A stretch of DNA of 64,000 bases, from positions 2,666,001-2,730,000 of the forward strand of contig NZ_CP133262.1 in NCBI RefSeq assembly GCF_030915405.1, read 5' to 3'. The first letter of the stretch is position 1. Every line of letters starts with the position of its first letter. This stretch comes from Neobacillus nitrireducens (GTDB lineage Bacteria > Bacillota > Bacilli > Bacillales > Cytobacillaceae). Positions 28,467 to 38,065 of the stretch are shown in pieces. The notes under the pieces are model-generated. The model saw only the letters and a list, made by a program, of their open reading frames with translations. It had not been told where the DNA came from and did no database searches. The position numbers and the translations under genes were made by a program.

Positions 28467-28826
28467 TCACCCCTCACCCTTCGCCAAATCTTCGATATCA
28501 TAGTCAATTGTCCCGGTCCGAATGTTATATGCTTCTAAAATTGGATAGACATAAATTTTACCGTCACCATCTTCACCGGTCTGAGCAGACTTAACAATTG
28601 TCTGAATCGTAGACTCTACCAAATAGTCCGATAACACAATTTCCATTTTCACTTTCGGGTGGAGTGTAACCTGATAATTTTTCCCGCGATACACTCCTTG
28701 AGTATCTTTTTGTTTCCCTCTGCCAACAACCTGTGAAACCGTAAAACCTGTAATTCCTATTTTTTTTAATCCTTTTATCGTCTCCGTGAGCCTCTCCGGT
28801 CGAATGATTGCCTCAATCTTTTTCAA
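28467..28826 (-). CDS. glnK: Nitrogen regulatory P-II protein
   Basis: 119 residues; a trimeric P-II signal protein that gates the ammonium transporter and binds ATP/ADP and 2-oxoglutarate. The T-loop around Tyr46 and Tyr51 (GVYRGKNYQ), PKVKMEIVLSD, and the GDGKIYVYPI B-loop are all present. TTG start with AAGGGG eight bases upstream. The C-terminus is a little longer than average. Two nitrogen-control boxes lie upstream. Confidence 0.93.
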   Translation of the reverse strand: MKKIEAIIRPERLTETIKGLKKIGITGFTVSQVVGRGKQKDTQGVYRGKNYQVTLHPKVKMEIVLSDYLVESTIQTIVKSAQTGEDGDGKIYVYPILEAYNIRTGTIDYDIEDLAKGEG

Positions 28827-28841
28827 AGAATCAGCCCCTTA

Positions 28842-28858
28842 TGTTATATTTCCTAACA
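28842..28858 (-). promoter_or_regulatory. TnrA/GlnR box 1 upstream of glnK-amt
   Basis: TGTTATATTTCCTAACA, a 17-bp match to TGTNA-N7-TNACA, immediately upstream of the glnK ribosome site. Confidence 0.8.
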
Positions 28859-28864
28859 TTAATA

Positions 28865-28881
28865 TGTTAAAATATATAACA
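28865..28881 (-). promoter_or_regulatory. TnrA/GlnR box 2 upstream of glnK-amt
   Basis: TGTTAAAATATATAACA, a second exact TGTNA-N7-TNACA match, 23 bp from the first (about two helical turns). Confidence 0.8.
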
Positions 28882-28977
28882 TGTAAGGAATGTCCGTCAA
28901 TATAAATTTATGGAAATCGAAAAATTCCAAAATTTTTATATAAAAATCATTGGTCTCTAGATTTTATTTGCAATTAA

Positions 28978-29012
28978 AAAACACACAAGCTTTTACGCCT
29001 GTGTGTTTTCCA
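28978..29012. terminator. Hairpin between glnK region and TerB-like gene
   Basis: ACACACA...TGTGTGT stem with a following TTTT and preceding A run; may terminate in either direction. Confidence 0.5.
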
Positions 29013-29072
29013 AACACTATTAATTCGGAGTTTGTTTATATTCTTTTAAGAATCAAAACCGCACGAAAGAAG

Positions 29073-29456
29073 CTAATGTCTCCCCTTAGACACCGTTAAT
29101 TCCTTTATTTTAACAATCCAATCCTTGAAACTTCCGTACTCATTGGAATCAAAGCCGAAGTACGACTTGATGAATTGAATAGTTTCGCTTTCTTGATCAT
29201 GAAAAACTCCATCGCTATAGATAAGTTGAAGGAGTTCGGTTAAGACAATATTTTTTGATCGTTCAGTCTTAAATTCCTTAAGAATTTCCCCAATTTCGAG
29301 ACCTTTTATTTTATAATCCTCAAATCCCATTTCTTTTTGGTACTTAATAAGTATGGAATTCTCGAAAATAGATACTTTTCCATCAATTTTGGCAATCAGC
29401 GAAGCAAGTTCAAGAAACGCCTTTCTTTCCTCTGCTTGAAGTTCTGCTAGGAACAT
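29073..29456 (-). CDS. TerB-like small helical protein
   Basis: About 127 residues, entirely helical. MFLAELQAEERKAFLELASLIAKIDGKVS and a central LIYSDGVFHDQE segment (two acidic DG motifs) are typical of TerB/DjlA-like tellurite-resistance-type domains, which may bind metal. Function unknown. I start at the ATG at 29456, seven bases from AGGAGA, rather than the GTG two codons upstream. Confidence 0.6.
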   Translation of the reverse strand: MFLAELQAEERKAFLELASLIAKIDGKVSIFENSILIKYQKEMGFEDYKIKGLEIGEILKEFKTERSKNIVLTELLQLIYSDGVFHDQESETIQFIKSYFGFDSNEYGSFKDWIVKIKELTVSKGRH

Positions 29457-29590
29457 TCCCACATCTCCTTTTTAAGCTTTGTTCTAAGTATACGTAGAAG
29501 GTCAGGAGAAAGTTTCAAATTGTTTCTTCCCCATTGAATAAATTCATTCATACTACAAATACTACTCTTTGTGTTTAGGAGGTGAAGATT

Positions 29591-29758
29591 ATGCCAAATC
29601 AACAAAACAATCAACAAAAAAGGAAAACGGATCCTACTGAACAAGGTTCAGGAACCCAGTATCATAAAGAGCATGCAAGTAATGTCCCGGATTACGGAGC
29701 AAACACGGTTGACCCAAATGCATTCACGAATTCCACAGAAAACAGTGAACAGCAATGA
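29591..29758 (+). CDS. Small hydrophilic protein (55 residues)
   Basis: A Gln/Asn-rich, low-complexity peptide (MPNQQNNQQKRKTDPTEQGSG...) without hydrophobic segments, preceded by a strong AGGAGGTG and followed by a clear terminator, so very probably expressed. The upstream CATACTA resembles a forespore-sigma -10 box, but I find no matching -35. It could be a small spore or stress protein; not recognised. Confidence 0.65.
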   Translation: MPNQQNNQQKRKTDPTEQGSGTQYHKEHASNVPDYGANTVDPNAFTNSTENSEQQ

Positions 29759-29772
29759 TCAACTGATTAGAC

Positions 29773-29797
29773 GCCCAATTGTGGCGTTTTTCTTTTT
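29773..29797 (+). terminator. Terminator after the 55-residue gene
   Basis: ACGCC/GGCGT stem, seven-base loop, then TTTTTC and more T. Confidence 0.7.
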
Positions 29798-29803
29798 GAA
29801 TTT

Positions 29804-30244
29804 TTATTTTTCAGATTCAAGGATATCCTTAATTTTCTTTAAATCTTTCCTGTTTGCTTTTTTCATCATCGGAGCCATAATTGGCGCGAAGACTTTAGAA
29901 AAACCGGTTGGATTTCCTTTGTTTCTTAATGTCATTCGCGTTCGATTGCCCTCGATAGCCTCCCAATTATAGGTTGTTTCCATCGGAAAAGGTCCCTGTG
30001 CCGTTCTCATCACTAGCTTTTTTTCAGAAATAAATTCTGTTATTTCATAAATATAAGCAAGTTCCCTTCCAAGAAATTGCGCTTTAAAGGCAACCCTTGA
30101 GCCCACTTTCAATGGTTTTTCGGTTTGCCATTGTGCTGATTGAATATTTACATACCAATTCGGAGCGTTGTCAGGGTCGGCTGCGTACATTGAAACTTGA
30201 TCCACAGGACGCTGGATGATGATCTCAGTAAAAACGTCTACCAC
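29804..30244 (-). CDS. SRPBCC family (START-like) protein
   Basis: 146 residues, one helix-grip domain that binds hydrophobic ligands. N-terminal [27 protein letters not shown] is the usual opening strand and helix of SRPBCC proteins; the C-terminal basic helix ([16 protein letters not shown]) is typical of the coenzyme-Q-binding/polyketide-cyclase-like subset. Ligand unknown. GTG start eight bases after GGGAGG. The 340-bp gap beyond it (30245-30588) holds the ilvE promoter region; I see one half of a CodY-like site (AATTTTC) but nothing firm. Confidence 0.8.
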   Translation of the reverse strand: MVDVFTEIIIQRPVDQVSMYAADPDNAPNWYVNIQSAQWQTEKPLKVGSRVAFKAQFLGRELAYIYEITEFISEKKLVMRTAQGPFPMETTYNWEAIEGNRTRMTLRNKGNPTGFSKVFAPIMAPMMKKANRKDLKKIKDILESEK

Positions 30245-30588
30245 ATGTTACACCTCCCTTTTTTGATCCTATGAAGATTTATTTTTTTCCACATAATTCT
30301 CTTATCTTGTTACTTCTGGAAAAAATTCAATACCATCTCTTGAGTCACTCACCACTTTTGAATAGTATCACTTTCATGGTAGTATCTATACGGTCCAATA
30401 TTACTCAATAATTTGTTTTTCCTAAATCTATAGTATGGAAGTTCGTACTAATAAAATGGTATAGTTAGATAATATAGTTAATTACAAATTTTCAACCTTA
30501 TTTGAATCCTTTATGTTACAAATGATTATTCAAGGGAACGTATCCTGCTTTCACGTTGGAAAGTAGAGAATTGACAAGAGGTGTGTCC

Positions 30589-31671
30589 ATGAAACAAGAA
30601 ATTGGATTTGTTCAGAGAGAAGTTTTAAAGGAAAAGCCTGATTTTTCATCTCTAGGTTTCGGTAAATATTTTACTGATTATATGTTTGTGATGGATTATC
30701 AACATGAAATCGGCTGGTTTGACGCGCGAATTACTCCTTACGAGCCATTAACACTCGAACCGTCCGCGATGGTTTTTCACTATGGGCAAGCAATCTTCGA
30801 GGGAATGAAAGCTTATAAAGCAGCAGATGGAACCATTCAACTCTTCCGCCCTGAAAAAAACATGAAGCGTTTGAATGACTCATGCGAAAGACTGTGCATT
30901 CCACAGATTGATGAGGACTTTTTATTAGAATCCATTAAACAATTGATTTTAACAGAAAAAGATTGGGTTCCTGATGGTGAGGGGACTTCTCTTTACATTC
31001 GTCCGTTTATATTCTCAACCGAGCCTTATCTTGGTGTTCGACCTGCGAAACAATATAAATTGCTCGTTATTCTTTCTCCATCGGGAGCTTATTATGGAGA
31101 CCAATTAAGCCCTGTTAGAATTTATGTAGAAGAACAGTATGTTCGGGCTGTTATTGGCGGAGTGGGTCATGTGAAGACGGCCGGAAATTATGCAGCAAGT
31201 TTGAAAGCGCAGGAAAAAGCAGATGAAAATGGATTTGCTCAAATTCTCTGGCTTGATGCGAAAGAGAATAAATATGTCGAAGAAGTTGGCAGTATGAATA
31301 TCTTCTTCAAGATCAATGGCGAAGTGGTAACACCACGATTAAATGGCAGTATTTTGCCGGGTGTTACACGTGATTCGGTTATTGAATTACTAAAGTATTG
31401 GAATATCCCTGTACGAGAAGAGAGAATTTCAATTGAAGAGGTATTTGCTGCACATGCGCGCGGAGAACTGGAAGAGGTCTTTGGTGCAGGAACGGCTGCC
31501 GTTATTTCCCCTGTAGGCGAATTAACTTGGAATGAACATGCAATTGCCATCAATGATTATAAAATTGGTGAACTCTCTCAACGCGTTTATGACGAAATGA
31601 CCGGCATCCAACTTGGGAAAAAAGAAGATCCTTTTAACTGGACAGTGAAAGTTGAACAGGTAGAAGTGTAA
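30589..31671 (+). CDS. ilvE: Branched-chain amino acid aminotransferase
   Basis: About 360 residues; class-IV PLP aminotransferase interconverting Leu/Ile/Val and their keto acids. The PLP lysine is in GGVGHVKTAGNYAASL (about residue 196). FHYGQAIFEGMKAY, YIRPFIFSTEP and LPGVTRDSVIEL are class II BCAT motifs. The ATG at 30589 follows AGAGGTG; a TTG 11 codons upstream is unlikely. Monocistronic with a strong terminator. Confidence 0.92.
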   Translation: MKQEIGFVQREVLKEKPDFSSLGFGKYFTDYMFVMDYQHEIGWFDARITPYEPLTLEPSAMVFHYGQAIFEGMKAYKAADGTIQLFRPEKNMKRLNDSCERLCIPQIDEDFLLESIKQLILTEKDWVPDGEGTSLYIRPFIFSTEPYLGVRPAKQYKLLVILSPSGAYYGDQLSPVRIYVEEQYVRAVIGGVGHVKTAGNYAASLKAQEKADENGFAQILWLDAKENKYVEEVGSMNIFFKINGEVVTPRLNGSILPGVTRDSVIELLKYWNIPVREERISIEEVFAAHARGELEEVFGAGTAAVISPVGELTWNEHAIAINDYKIGELSQRVYDEMTGIQLGKKEDPFNWTVKVEQVEV

Positions 31672-31675
31672 AAGC

Positions 31676-31705
31676 AAACCGGGCAAATCGCCCGGTTTTT
31701 TTGTC
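31676..31705 (+). terminator. Terminator of ilvE
   Basis: AACCGGGC-AAATC-GCCCGGTT followed by seven T. Confidence 0.9.
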
Positions 31706-31762
31706 TACTGAATTTTACCTCCTTCTTATAGGCACTGGTTGACTCCACTAATGACCGGTGAA

Positions 31763-32077
31763 CCACTTTTTCTACCTCCACGGGCATTAGTCGCTTCCAC
31801 TAGTTACCGGTGAACCACTTTTTCCACCTCCATGGGCATTAGTCGCTCCCACTAGTTACCGGTGAACCACTTTTTCCACCTCCATGGGCATTAGTCGCTT
31901 CCACTAGTTACCGGTGAACCACTTTTTCCACCTCCATGGGCATTAGTCGCTTCTACTAGTTACCGTTGGGCCACTTTTTCGACCTCCATGGGCACTAGTC
32001 GCTTCCACTAGTTACCGTTGGAACACCACTTTTTCGACCTCCACGGGCACCATACGCTTCCTATAATCACCGCTGCA
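31763..32077. repeat. 52-bp tandem repeat, six units
   Basis: The motif CCACTTTTTC starts at 31763, 31815, 31867, 31919, 31971 and 32026: exactly 52 bp apart four times, then 55. Central units are almost identical; outer ones diverge. Each unit contains CCATGGGCA and AGTTACCGGTGAA. The period is not a multiple of three, so it is not coding. A related array with the same period lies at 55.6 kb. It fills most of the gap between ilvE and the antiporter gene. Confidence 0.9.
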
Positions 32078-32188
32078 CCGAATGTTTCGGACATTGCAAG
32101 TCGCTTATTTTTTAAAAAATAGGAAATGTTCTTTAACGTGTTGAAAAGTCCCCTTGTTACACAAAATACTTAAGAGAGGAGACACGAT

Positions 32189-34222
32189 ATGGAATTTTTT
32201 CTACTTACCCTTTTACTACTCGCTATTATCGGCTTGTCCAGTTTCATCCATCATTTTATGCCATACATACCAGTGCCACTTGTCCAAATTGCATTAGGGG
32301 TTTTGCTTGCGGCACTTCCGTTAGGAATCCAAATCCCTATGGAGCCAGAATTGTTCTTCGTACTATTTATCGCTCCCCTGCTATTTCATGATGGCAAAAA
32401 TGTATCCAGGCAAACATTATGGAAATTGCGGAAACCGATTCTGTTGATGGCTCTCGGACTTGTGTTCGTTACTGTATACACGATTGGTTACTTAATTTAT
32501 TGGCTTATCCCGTCCATTCCCTTACCAGCCGCTTTCGCGTTAGCAGCGATTCTTTCCCCTACGGATGTCGTTGCCGTGAGTGCCATATCAAGCAGGGTAA
32601 AGATACCGCAAACCATTATGCATGTTCTTGAAGGGGAAGGGCTAATGAATGATGCGTCAGGTTTAGTTGCTTTTAAATTTGCCGTTGCAGCAACAGTAAC
32701 GGGCGTTTTTTCATTGGTTGACGCAAGTTGGAGCTTTTTAGTGATTTCGATTGGAGGCATCGTCGGCGGCGCCTTTCTATCTTTTCTTATTATTCAACTG
32801 AAAATTTTTATTCGACGGTTGGGGATGGAAGATGTAACCATTCACATGCTGATCCAACTCCTTACCCCATTCGTGATTTTTTACATCGTTGAGCATTTTC
32901 ATCTTTCAGGAATCTTATCTGTCGTTGCAGCAGGTATCGTTCATACCATTTTTCGAGATCGGGATCAATCGCCTGCCATGCAATTGCAATTGGTATCCCA
33001 AAGTACATGGACCGTTCTAATCTATATTTTAAACGGATTAGTATTTGTGCTGTTAGGCCTGCAAATACCGAATGTAATCAGTGAAATCTTTCAAGACCCG
33101 CTGTTTAATAATTGGCAGGTGAGCAAGTATATTTTCATTATTTCTGCTGCCCTATTTGTCCTTCGTTTCTTGTGGATTATGGCAGCATGGCAGTGGGGAT
33201 GGCTGAAAAGGCAAATTCAAATGCCGTCTATGAGGGCGGTTGGCATCCTTACAATTTCTGGTGTAAGAGGAGCCGTTACACTGGCTGGGGCATTTACGAT
33301 TCCCTATGTATTGGCGGATGGGAGTCCCTTTCCGCAGCGCTCGTTATTCATCTTTATCGCTGCCGGGGTAATTCTGGTTACACTAGTCGCAGCAAGCATC
33401 CTCTTACCGAGTCTGGCACGGCCCGAAAAAGGAAACGCAGATGAACTTGGTAAGGAAATGGAGCGGGTCGCCCTGATCCGAACGATTGACTCCGCCATTC
33501 GTTCGATTCGTGAATTGATGAATGATGAGAATCGTGGAGCAGCAGTCTCTGTTATTTCATCGTACAATCAACTCCGAAATCGGCTTACCACTATTAGTGA
33601 GGAGAACAACGATCAACTGAAGTTAGTAGAAACGGAAATTCGGATGAAGGCCCTCGATGCCGAGACCAGCTATATTGAAAAATTAAAAAAAGAAGGACAA
33701 ATTGATCGTGAAATGGCTTATATGTCTGAGGAACATATTCAACGGATGAGGCTTGCGGTTACCAACCGAATCCGCTATCGAAGATTGTTTATTTGGACCT
33801 TGGTTAAAAGAAGTCTGTACCAGGTCGTTCATCTTTTTCTACCAGATAACAAAGAACAGCTTAAACAACGCCAAGCACAAATTAAAAAGGTCATTCGACT
33901 TAAAGTAAACATGGCGAAAGCTGCTATTCAGTATTCGAAGAAGCAAATGACTTCTGAAAATGCAAATATCTATTTAGCGATTATCGGAGAATATAGCGAA
34001 TTGATCATGAAATTAAAACTAGCTAAAAAAGGCGCAGATTCTACTCACTACACACAATTACAAAGAGAATTACATGTGAAAGCATTTCAAGCAGAACGAG
34101 ATGCCATTCAGAACTTGTACGAAGAAGGCGAAATCACAATCGATGTCACCCGGAAAATTCGGAAGCAGATCAATATCCGGGAAGCTTATTGGATGGAAGA
34201 GAGCAGTTTGCATTCTCACTAA
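32189..34222 (+). CDS. Na+/H+ antiporter, CPA1 family
   Basis: 677 residues. About twelve membrane helices (1-410) hold the family motifs FIAPLLFHDGKN, ILSPTDVVAVSAISS and EGEGLMNDASGLVAFKF (ion-binding acidic residues). A long hydrophilic, coiled-coil-rich C-terminal tail (about 420-677) probably regulates it. It exchanges Na+ (or K+/Li+) for H+ in pH and salt homeostasis. GAGAGGAG precedes the ATG. Preceded by the 52-bp repeat array. Confidence 0.9.
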   Translation: MEFFLLTLLLLAIIGLSSFIHHFMPYIPVPLVQIALGVLLAALPLGIQIPMEPELFFVLFIAPLLFHDGKNVSRQTLWKLRKPILLMALGLVFVTVYTIGYLIYWLIPSIPLPAAFALAAILSPTDVVAVSAISSRVKIPQTIMHVLEGEGLMNDASGLVAFKFAVAATVTGVFSLVDASWSFLVISIGGIVGGAFLSFLIIQLKIFIRRLGMEDVTIHMLIQLLTPFVIFYIVEHFHLSGILSVVAAGIVHTIFRDRDQSPAMQLQLVSQSTWTVLIYILNGLVFVLLGLQIPNVISEIFQDPLFNNWQVSKYIFIISAALFVLRFLWIMAAWQWGWLKRQIQMPSMRAVGILTISGVRGAVTLAGAFTIPYVLADGSPFPQRSLFIFIAAGVILVTLVAASILLPSLARPEKGNADELGKEMERVALIRTIDSAIRSIRELMNDENRGAAVSVISSYNQLRNRLTTISEENNDQLKLVETEIRMKALDAETSYIEKLKKEGQIDREMAYMSEEHIQRMRLAVTNRIRYRRLFIWTLVKRSLYQVVHLFLPDNKEQLKQRQAQIKKVIRLKVNMAKAAIQYSKKQMTSENANIYLAIIGEYSELIMKLKLAKKGADSTHYTQLQRELHVKAFQAERDAIQNLYEEGEITIDVTRKIRKQINIREAYWMEESSLHSH

Positions 34223-34280
34223 TTAAACAGAACATAAAAAATGTTACAATATCCTTTAGAACTACCTTATTGGATGGGAA

Positions 34281-35165
34281 ATGATATCTATGAAGAAGAA
34301 TACAGTTGTTTATAAAGAAGATGAGCGTTTTGCGCTTCACGTTGATTTTTATGGAACAATGAAGGAGCAATCACCAGCTGTGGTATACATCCATGGTGGC
34401 GGGCTTCTTTGGGGGACTAGAGAAGAAATTCAGGAGGAAATGGTCGAATTCTATTTAAATAATGGATTTTCGCTCTTTTCCATTGATTATCGACTTGCAC
34501 CGGAAACAAAATTGCCCGACATACTTGAAGACATCCATGATGCTCTAAACTGGATTGAAACCGAAGGATCAAGGCGATATTCGATTGACTCCAGCAGAAT
34601 TGCGGTTGTAGGCAGCTCTGCCGGCGGCTTTCTTGCTCTAAGTACCGGTATGTTCCAGCATAAACCACGTGCCATTGTCTCTTTCTATGGATATGGAGAT
34701 ATAACATCTAAATGGGCAACCGCCCCTAATCAATTTTACAGTCAAAAGGTCACTGTCCCGAAAGAAACAGCCCAAAAGCTTGTAACTAATCAAGTGATTA
34801 CAGAAGGCTCCATTGACGAGCGTTTCTTACTGTATTTATATGCAAGGCAGACAGGTGAATGGATCCAAGAAATTTCTGGAATCAATCCAAATCTCCATAA
34901 ACAAGAACTCATGAAGTTTTGCCCTCTGCACAATGTTACCAATGATTACCCGCCTACTTTACTGCTGCATGGAACAAAAGATGTGGATGTTCCTTACGAG
35001 CAGTCTGTCTATATGCGCGGAGCATTAGTGAAACAAGGAGTGGAAGCAAAACTAATTACCATTCCAAATGGTGAGCATGTGTTTGACAAAGACTTTCAAA
35101 ACCCTGTTGTGCAAAATGCCTTAAAGCAGGTTTTTGCGTTTTTACAAAAACATTTAATAGTTTAA
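34281..35165 (+). CDS. Alpha/beta hydrolase (hormone-sensitive-lipase-like esterase)
   Basis: 294 residues. YIHGGGLLWG is the oxyanion-hole HGGG motif. The nucleophile is in VVGSSAGGFL, the Asp in LHGTKDVDVPYE and the His in NGEHVFDK. These place it in the HSL/esterase family acting on short-chain esters. An ATG three codons in (34290) is an equally possible start; the Shine-Dalgarno is weak for both. Substrate unknown; not obviously linked to its neighbours. Confidence 0.82.
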   Translation: MISMKKNTVVYKEDERFALHVDFYGTMKEQSPAVVYIHGGGLLWGTREEIQEEMVEFYLNNGFSLFSIDYRLAPETKLPDILEDIHDALNWIETEGSRRYSIDSSRIAVVGSSAGGFLALSTGMFQHKPRAIVSFYGYGDITSKWATAPNQFYSQKVTVPKETAQKLVTNQVITEGSIDERFLLYLYARQTGEWIQEISGINPNLHKQELMKFCPLHNVTNDYPPTLLLHGTKDVDVPYEQSVYMRGALVKQGVEAKLITIPNGEHVFDKDFQNPVVQNALKQVFAFLQKHLIV

Positions 35166-35290
35166 GGTTTAACTTCCATATATAATTCATCAAATTGTTT
35201 AAATTGACTAATTGTATGAAAGAATATTAGTGATATATTATCTATCATAAACTGCGAATAATGGTCCGTTTCCACAAAGAAGGTGAAAAA

Positions 35291-36991
35291 ATGTTAACTG
35301 TTAAAGACTTACTAAAGATTAAATCAATTGAAGGAATTCGAATTGTTGCTGGTGAAAAAGGAATCAATAATAAGATAGCGATTGTCAACATTATGGAGAA
35401 CCCAGATACATTTGATTGGCTGACACCAAATGAACTGCTCCTATCTACGGGTTATATCTTTAAAGATAGCGTGGAGTTACAGAATCGCATTATTAAGGAA
35501 CTTGCCGAAATCAATTGTTCCGGTCTTTGTATAAAGATGAAACGGTATTTTGATAAAATTCCGCAAAACATGATTGACCTTGCTAATCAATATAATTTTC
35601 CACTTTTAGAGTTGCCATTTGAATATACCTTATCACAAGTGATTTCTATTATTAATGAAAAATCAGCTGGGGTCTATGACTTATTAAACAGAAAAGCTCT
35701 GGACATGCATAATAATTTGTTTCGGATCTCGCTTGAAGGTGGGGGCATCGATAAAATTTCATCAGAACTGGCAAGACTGATTCATAATCCTATTCTGTTC
35801 GTGGACCGGGACTGGAATTTACTGCATTATGTTGAACTTGAAGATAATAAAATACCACTTACTACTTGCCTTCCCCTTAAAAAAAATAGATCTTTGTTCT
35901 CAGAAGAATTTACGGAATCGATTCCGGCAAATATCAAAGAGTTTAAAAAGGCAATCACACGGATCTATCGAGCAAATGAGTTTGAGGTAAAATGTCGAAT
36001 TCTCCCTGTAGCTGTTTCCGAATATATTTATGGTTATATTGTGGTATGGCAATCAGTTAGCGAACTGTCAGAATTCGATTATGTTATCCTGCAGGATGTC
36101 TCGAGAATGATGGCCCTCGAAAGGATCAAAGCACAGGAAATAGAGGAAGTAAAATTAAAAATAAGACAGGACTTTTTCGATGATCTATTAACCGGGAAGC
36201 TTTCCTCAAATGATAATGTTCAAACTCTTTGTGATCTCCATGGTTTAAAATCGGACTATATGTATTATTGTATGGTGATTGATATTAACCAAGTGAATAT
36301 CAATCGAGACGATGATATGATTGCCAGAAGGCTTAAGCTCGAAAACATCGCGAAAAAGTGTGTCAATTTCATTTATGATGATTCACGAAAAATACAAGGT
36401 GAACTTACCTCCTTTTACCGTAATAATCGCGTGATTATTCTTATTGGTAAAAAGGACTTTATTCATTCTAAGACAAAAGAAGAAGCAAAGATTTTTGGTG
36501 CTGATATTTATAAAATCCTAACTAATGAAATCAGGGATACTTCCTTTTTTATTGGAATTGGGAGCCAGTATAAATCGATTACTGCGCTTCACAAAAGCTT
36601 CACAGAGGCACATGAAGCCATTCGGATGATGAAACAATTGGAGAATCATACGGGGGTCACTCATTTTGAAGATTATTCTGTCTACCATTTACTAGGCTCT
36701 AATATTAATAGTCAGGAATTAGCGGACTTTTTTATGAAAAGCCTTGGAAAGATACACGAACATGACAAACTTCACGATACCTCTTACCTAAATACTTTAG
36801 AAAGTTACTTTCAAAATAATCTTAATTTAAGTGAAACGGCAAAAGCGCTTTTTATTCATCGGAATACACTTATCTATCGGATTGAAAAAATAAAGGAACT
36901 TCTTGGAACAGATTTGAAAAATGCCGAGGAATTATTACAGTTTCAACTAGCTATAAAAATTTCCTATCTACTTCCAAGTTTGCATCAATAA
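35291..36991 (+). CDS. PucR family transcriptional regulator
   Basis: About 566 residues. N-terminal PucR domain (about 1-115; LTVKDLLKIKSIEGIRIVAGEKG, LLSTGYIFKD), a central CdaR/GGDEF-like domain (about 280-420) and a C-terminal helix-turn-helix (about 510-560; LSETAKALFIHRNTLIYRIEKI). Members activate purine/allantoin or related nitrogen catabolism. It lies convergent with the carbamate kinase end of the cluster and is its likely regulator (inference). ATG at 35291 with AAGGTGAA upstream. Confidence 0.85.
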   Translation: MLTVKDLLKIKSIEGIRIVAGEKGINNKIAIVNIMENPDTFDWLTPNELLLSTGYIFKDSVELQNRIIKELAEINCSGLCIKMKRYFDKIPQNMIDLANQYNFPLLELPFEYTLSQVISIINEKSAGVYDLLNRKALDMHNNLFRISLEGGGIDKISSELARLIHNPILFVDRDWNLLHYVELEDNKIPLTTCLPLKKNRSLFSEEFTESIPANIKEFKKAITRIYRANEFEVKCRILPVAVSEYIYGYIVVWQSVSELSEFDYVILQDVSRMMALERIKAQEIEEVKLKIRQDFFDDLLTGKLSSNDNVQTLCDLHGLKSDYMYYCMVIDINQVNINRDDDMIARRLKLENIAKKCVNFIYDDSRKIQGELTSFYRNNRVIILIGKKDFIHSKTKEEAKIFGADIYKILTNEIRDTSFFIGIGSQYKSITALHKSFTEAHEAIRMMKQLENHTGVTHFEDYSVYHLLGSNINSQELADFFMKSLGKIHEHDKLHDTSYLNTLESYFQNNLNLSETAKALFIHRNTLIYRIEKIKELLGTDLKNAEELLQFQLAIKISYLLPSLHQ

Positions 36992-36995
36992 AAAA

Positions 36996-37025
36996 TAGCC
37001 CTATATTAAAGTATAGGGCCACTTT
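36996..37025. terminator. Bidirectional terminator between pucR-like gene and carbamate kinase
   Basis: GCCCTATA-TTAAAG-TATAGGGC with A and T runs on the two sides. Confidence 0.8.
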
Positions 37026-37030
37026 TATGT

Positions 37031-38008
37031 TTATTGAGCTATTTGTAAACATTCTGACTGAGCAAGAATATGAGTACCTGCTTGTTCATTCAAAGCATCC
37101 TTAAGGCTTTTTGGGTCGGTAATAATAACCCGTTTCCCGTTGTTTTCTAGAAAGTTAAGACTGGCTTCAATTTTAGGTAACATACTGCCTTTAGCAAAGT
37201 GGTCTTCAAGGACATATTGTTTCGTTTCATTGACCGAAATTTTATCAAGTGCCTTTTGATTGGGTTTACCAAAATTAATACACACTCTGGAAACACCGGT
37301 TGTGATAATCAATGTCTCCGCACTAATTTGTTCAGCCAATAGGCCTGTTGCAAAATCCTTGTCGATTACAGCATCAACACCCATGTAGGAATCATCAGCG
37401 GTTTTTACTACCGGCACACCGCCGCCACCAACTGCAATTACTACAAAACTAGATTCAATTAATGATTTGATGGCGTCCTTTTCAACGATATCGATTGGTT
37501 TTGGAGATGGAACTACTCTCCTGTAACCTCGCCCGGAATCCTCCATGAAAATCCAATCAGGATGTTCCTTTTTCATTTCTTCGGCTTGATTAAGCGTAAA
37601 GAACGATCCAACGGGCTTTGTTGGATTGAGGAAGTTCGGGTCATCCTTACTTACTTCAACCTGCGTTATCACCGTAGCCACTTTTTTATTGATTCCTCTT
37701 TTAACAAATACATTTGTTAATGCTTGCTGAATTTGGTAGCCAATCCCTCCTTGTGTATCTGCCACGCAGTTCACTAGCGGCATAGCCGGCATACCTACTA
37801 TTTCATTGGCAATTTCCGATCTTCTTAATCCAAATCCAACCTGTGGTCCGTTTCCATGTGTTACGACAACAGAATAGCCTTCTTCTACCATATCAGCAAT
37901 GTGTCCTGCTGTTTCACAAACTGCTTCATACTGATCATTAACGGAATCACGGCCATTTTCCCTTACTAACGAGTTACCTCCGATTGCGACAATTACTAGT
38001 TTCTCCAA
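37031..38008 (-). CDS. arcC: Carbamate kinase (catabolic)
   Basis: 325 residues; converts carbamoyl phosphate + ADP to carbamate (then NH3 + CO2) + ATP. VAIGGNSLVRENG, VVTHGNGPQVGFGLRRSE and VIAVGGGGVPVV match the family. TTG start after GGGGGAGAG. It stands last in the minus-strand unit fdrA - DUF1116 - arcC, the same partners as E. coli AllF-AllG with AllK, which fits energy recovery from carbamoyl phosphate. No arginine deiminase genes are present, so an arginine role is unlikely. Confidence 0.9.
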   Translation of the reverse strand: MEKLVIVAIGGNSLVRENGRDSVNDQYEAVCETAGHIADMVEEGYSVVVTHGNGPQVGFGLRRSEIANEIVGMPAMPLVNCVADTQGGIGYQIQQALTNVFVKRGINKKVATVITQVEVSKDDPNFLNPTKPVGSFFTLNQAEEMKKEHPDWIFMEDSGRGYRRVVPSPKPIDIVEKDAIKSLIESSFVVIAVGGGGVPVVKTADDSYMGVDAVIDKDFATGLLAEQISAETLIITTGVSRVCINFGKPNQKALDKISVNETKQYVLEDHFAKGSMLPKIEASLNFLENNGKRVIITDPKSLKDALNEQAGTHILAQSECLQIAQ

Positions 38009-38065
38009 GCTGCTCTCCCCCTGATTAACAAGACCCCATAAATGGGGTCCGTTTAAATTTATTTA

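Noticed and set aside
31587..31787. 66-codon minus-strand ORF reading into the tandem repeat
   Set aside because: It overlaps ilvE and its terminator; the repeat period (52) is not codon-sized, so coding is accidental.
31763..32077. CRISPR array
   Set aside because: Units are contiguous with no unique spacers and no cas genes nearby; it is a plain tandem repeat.
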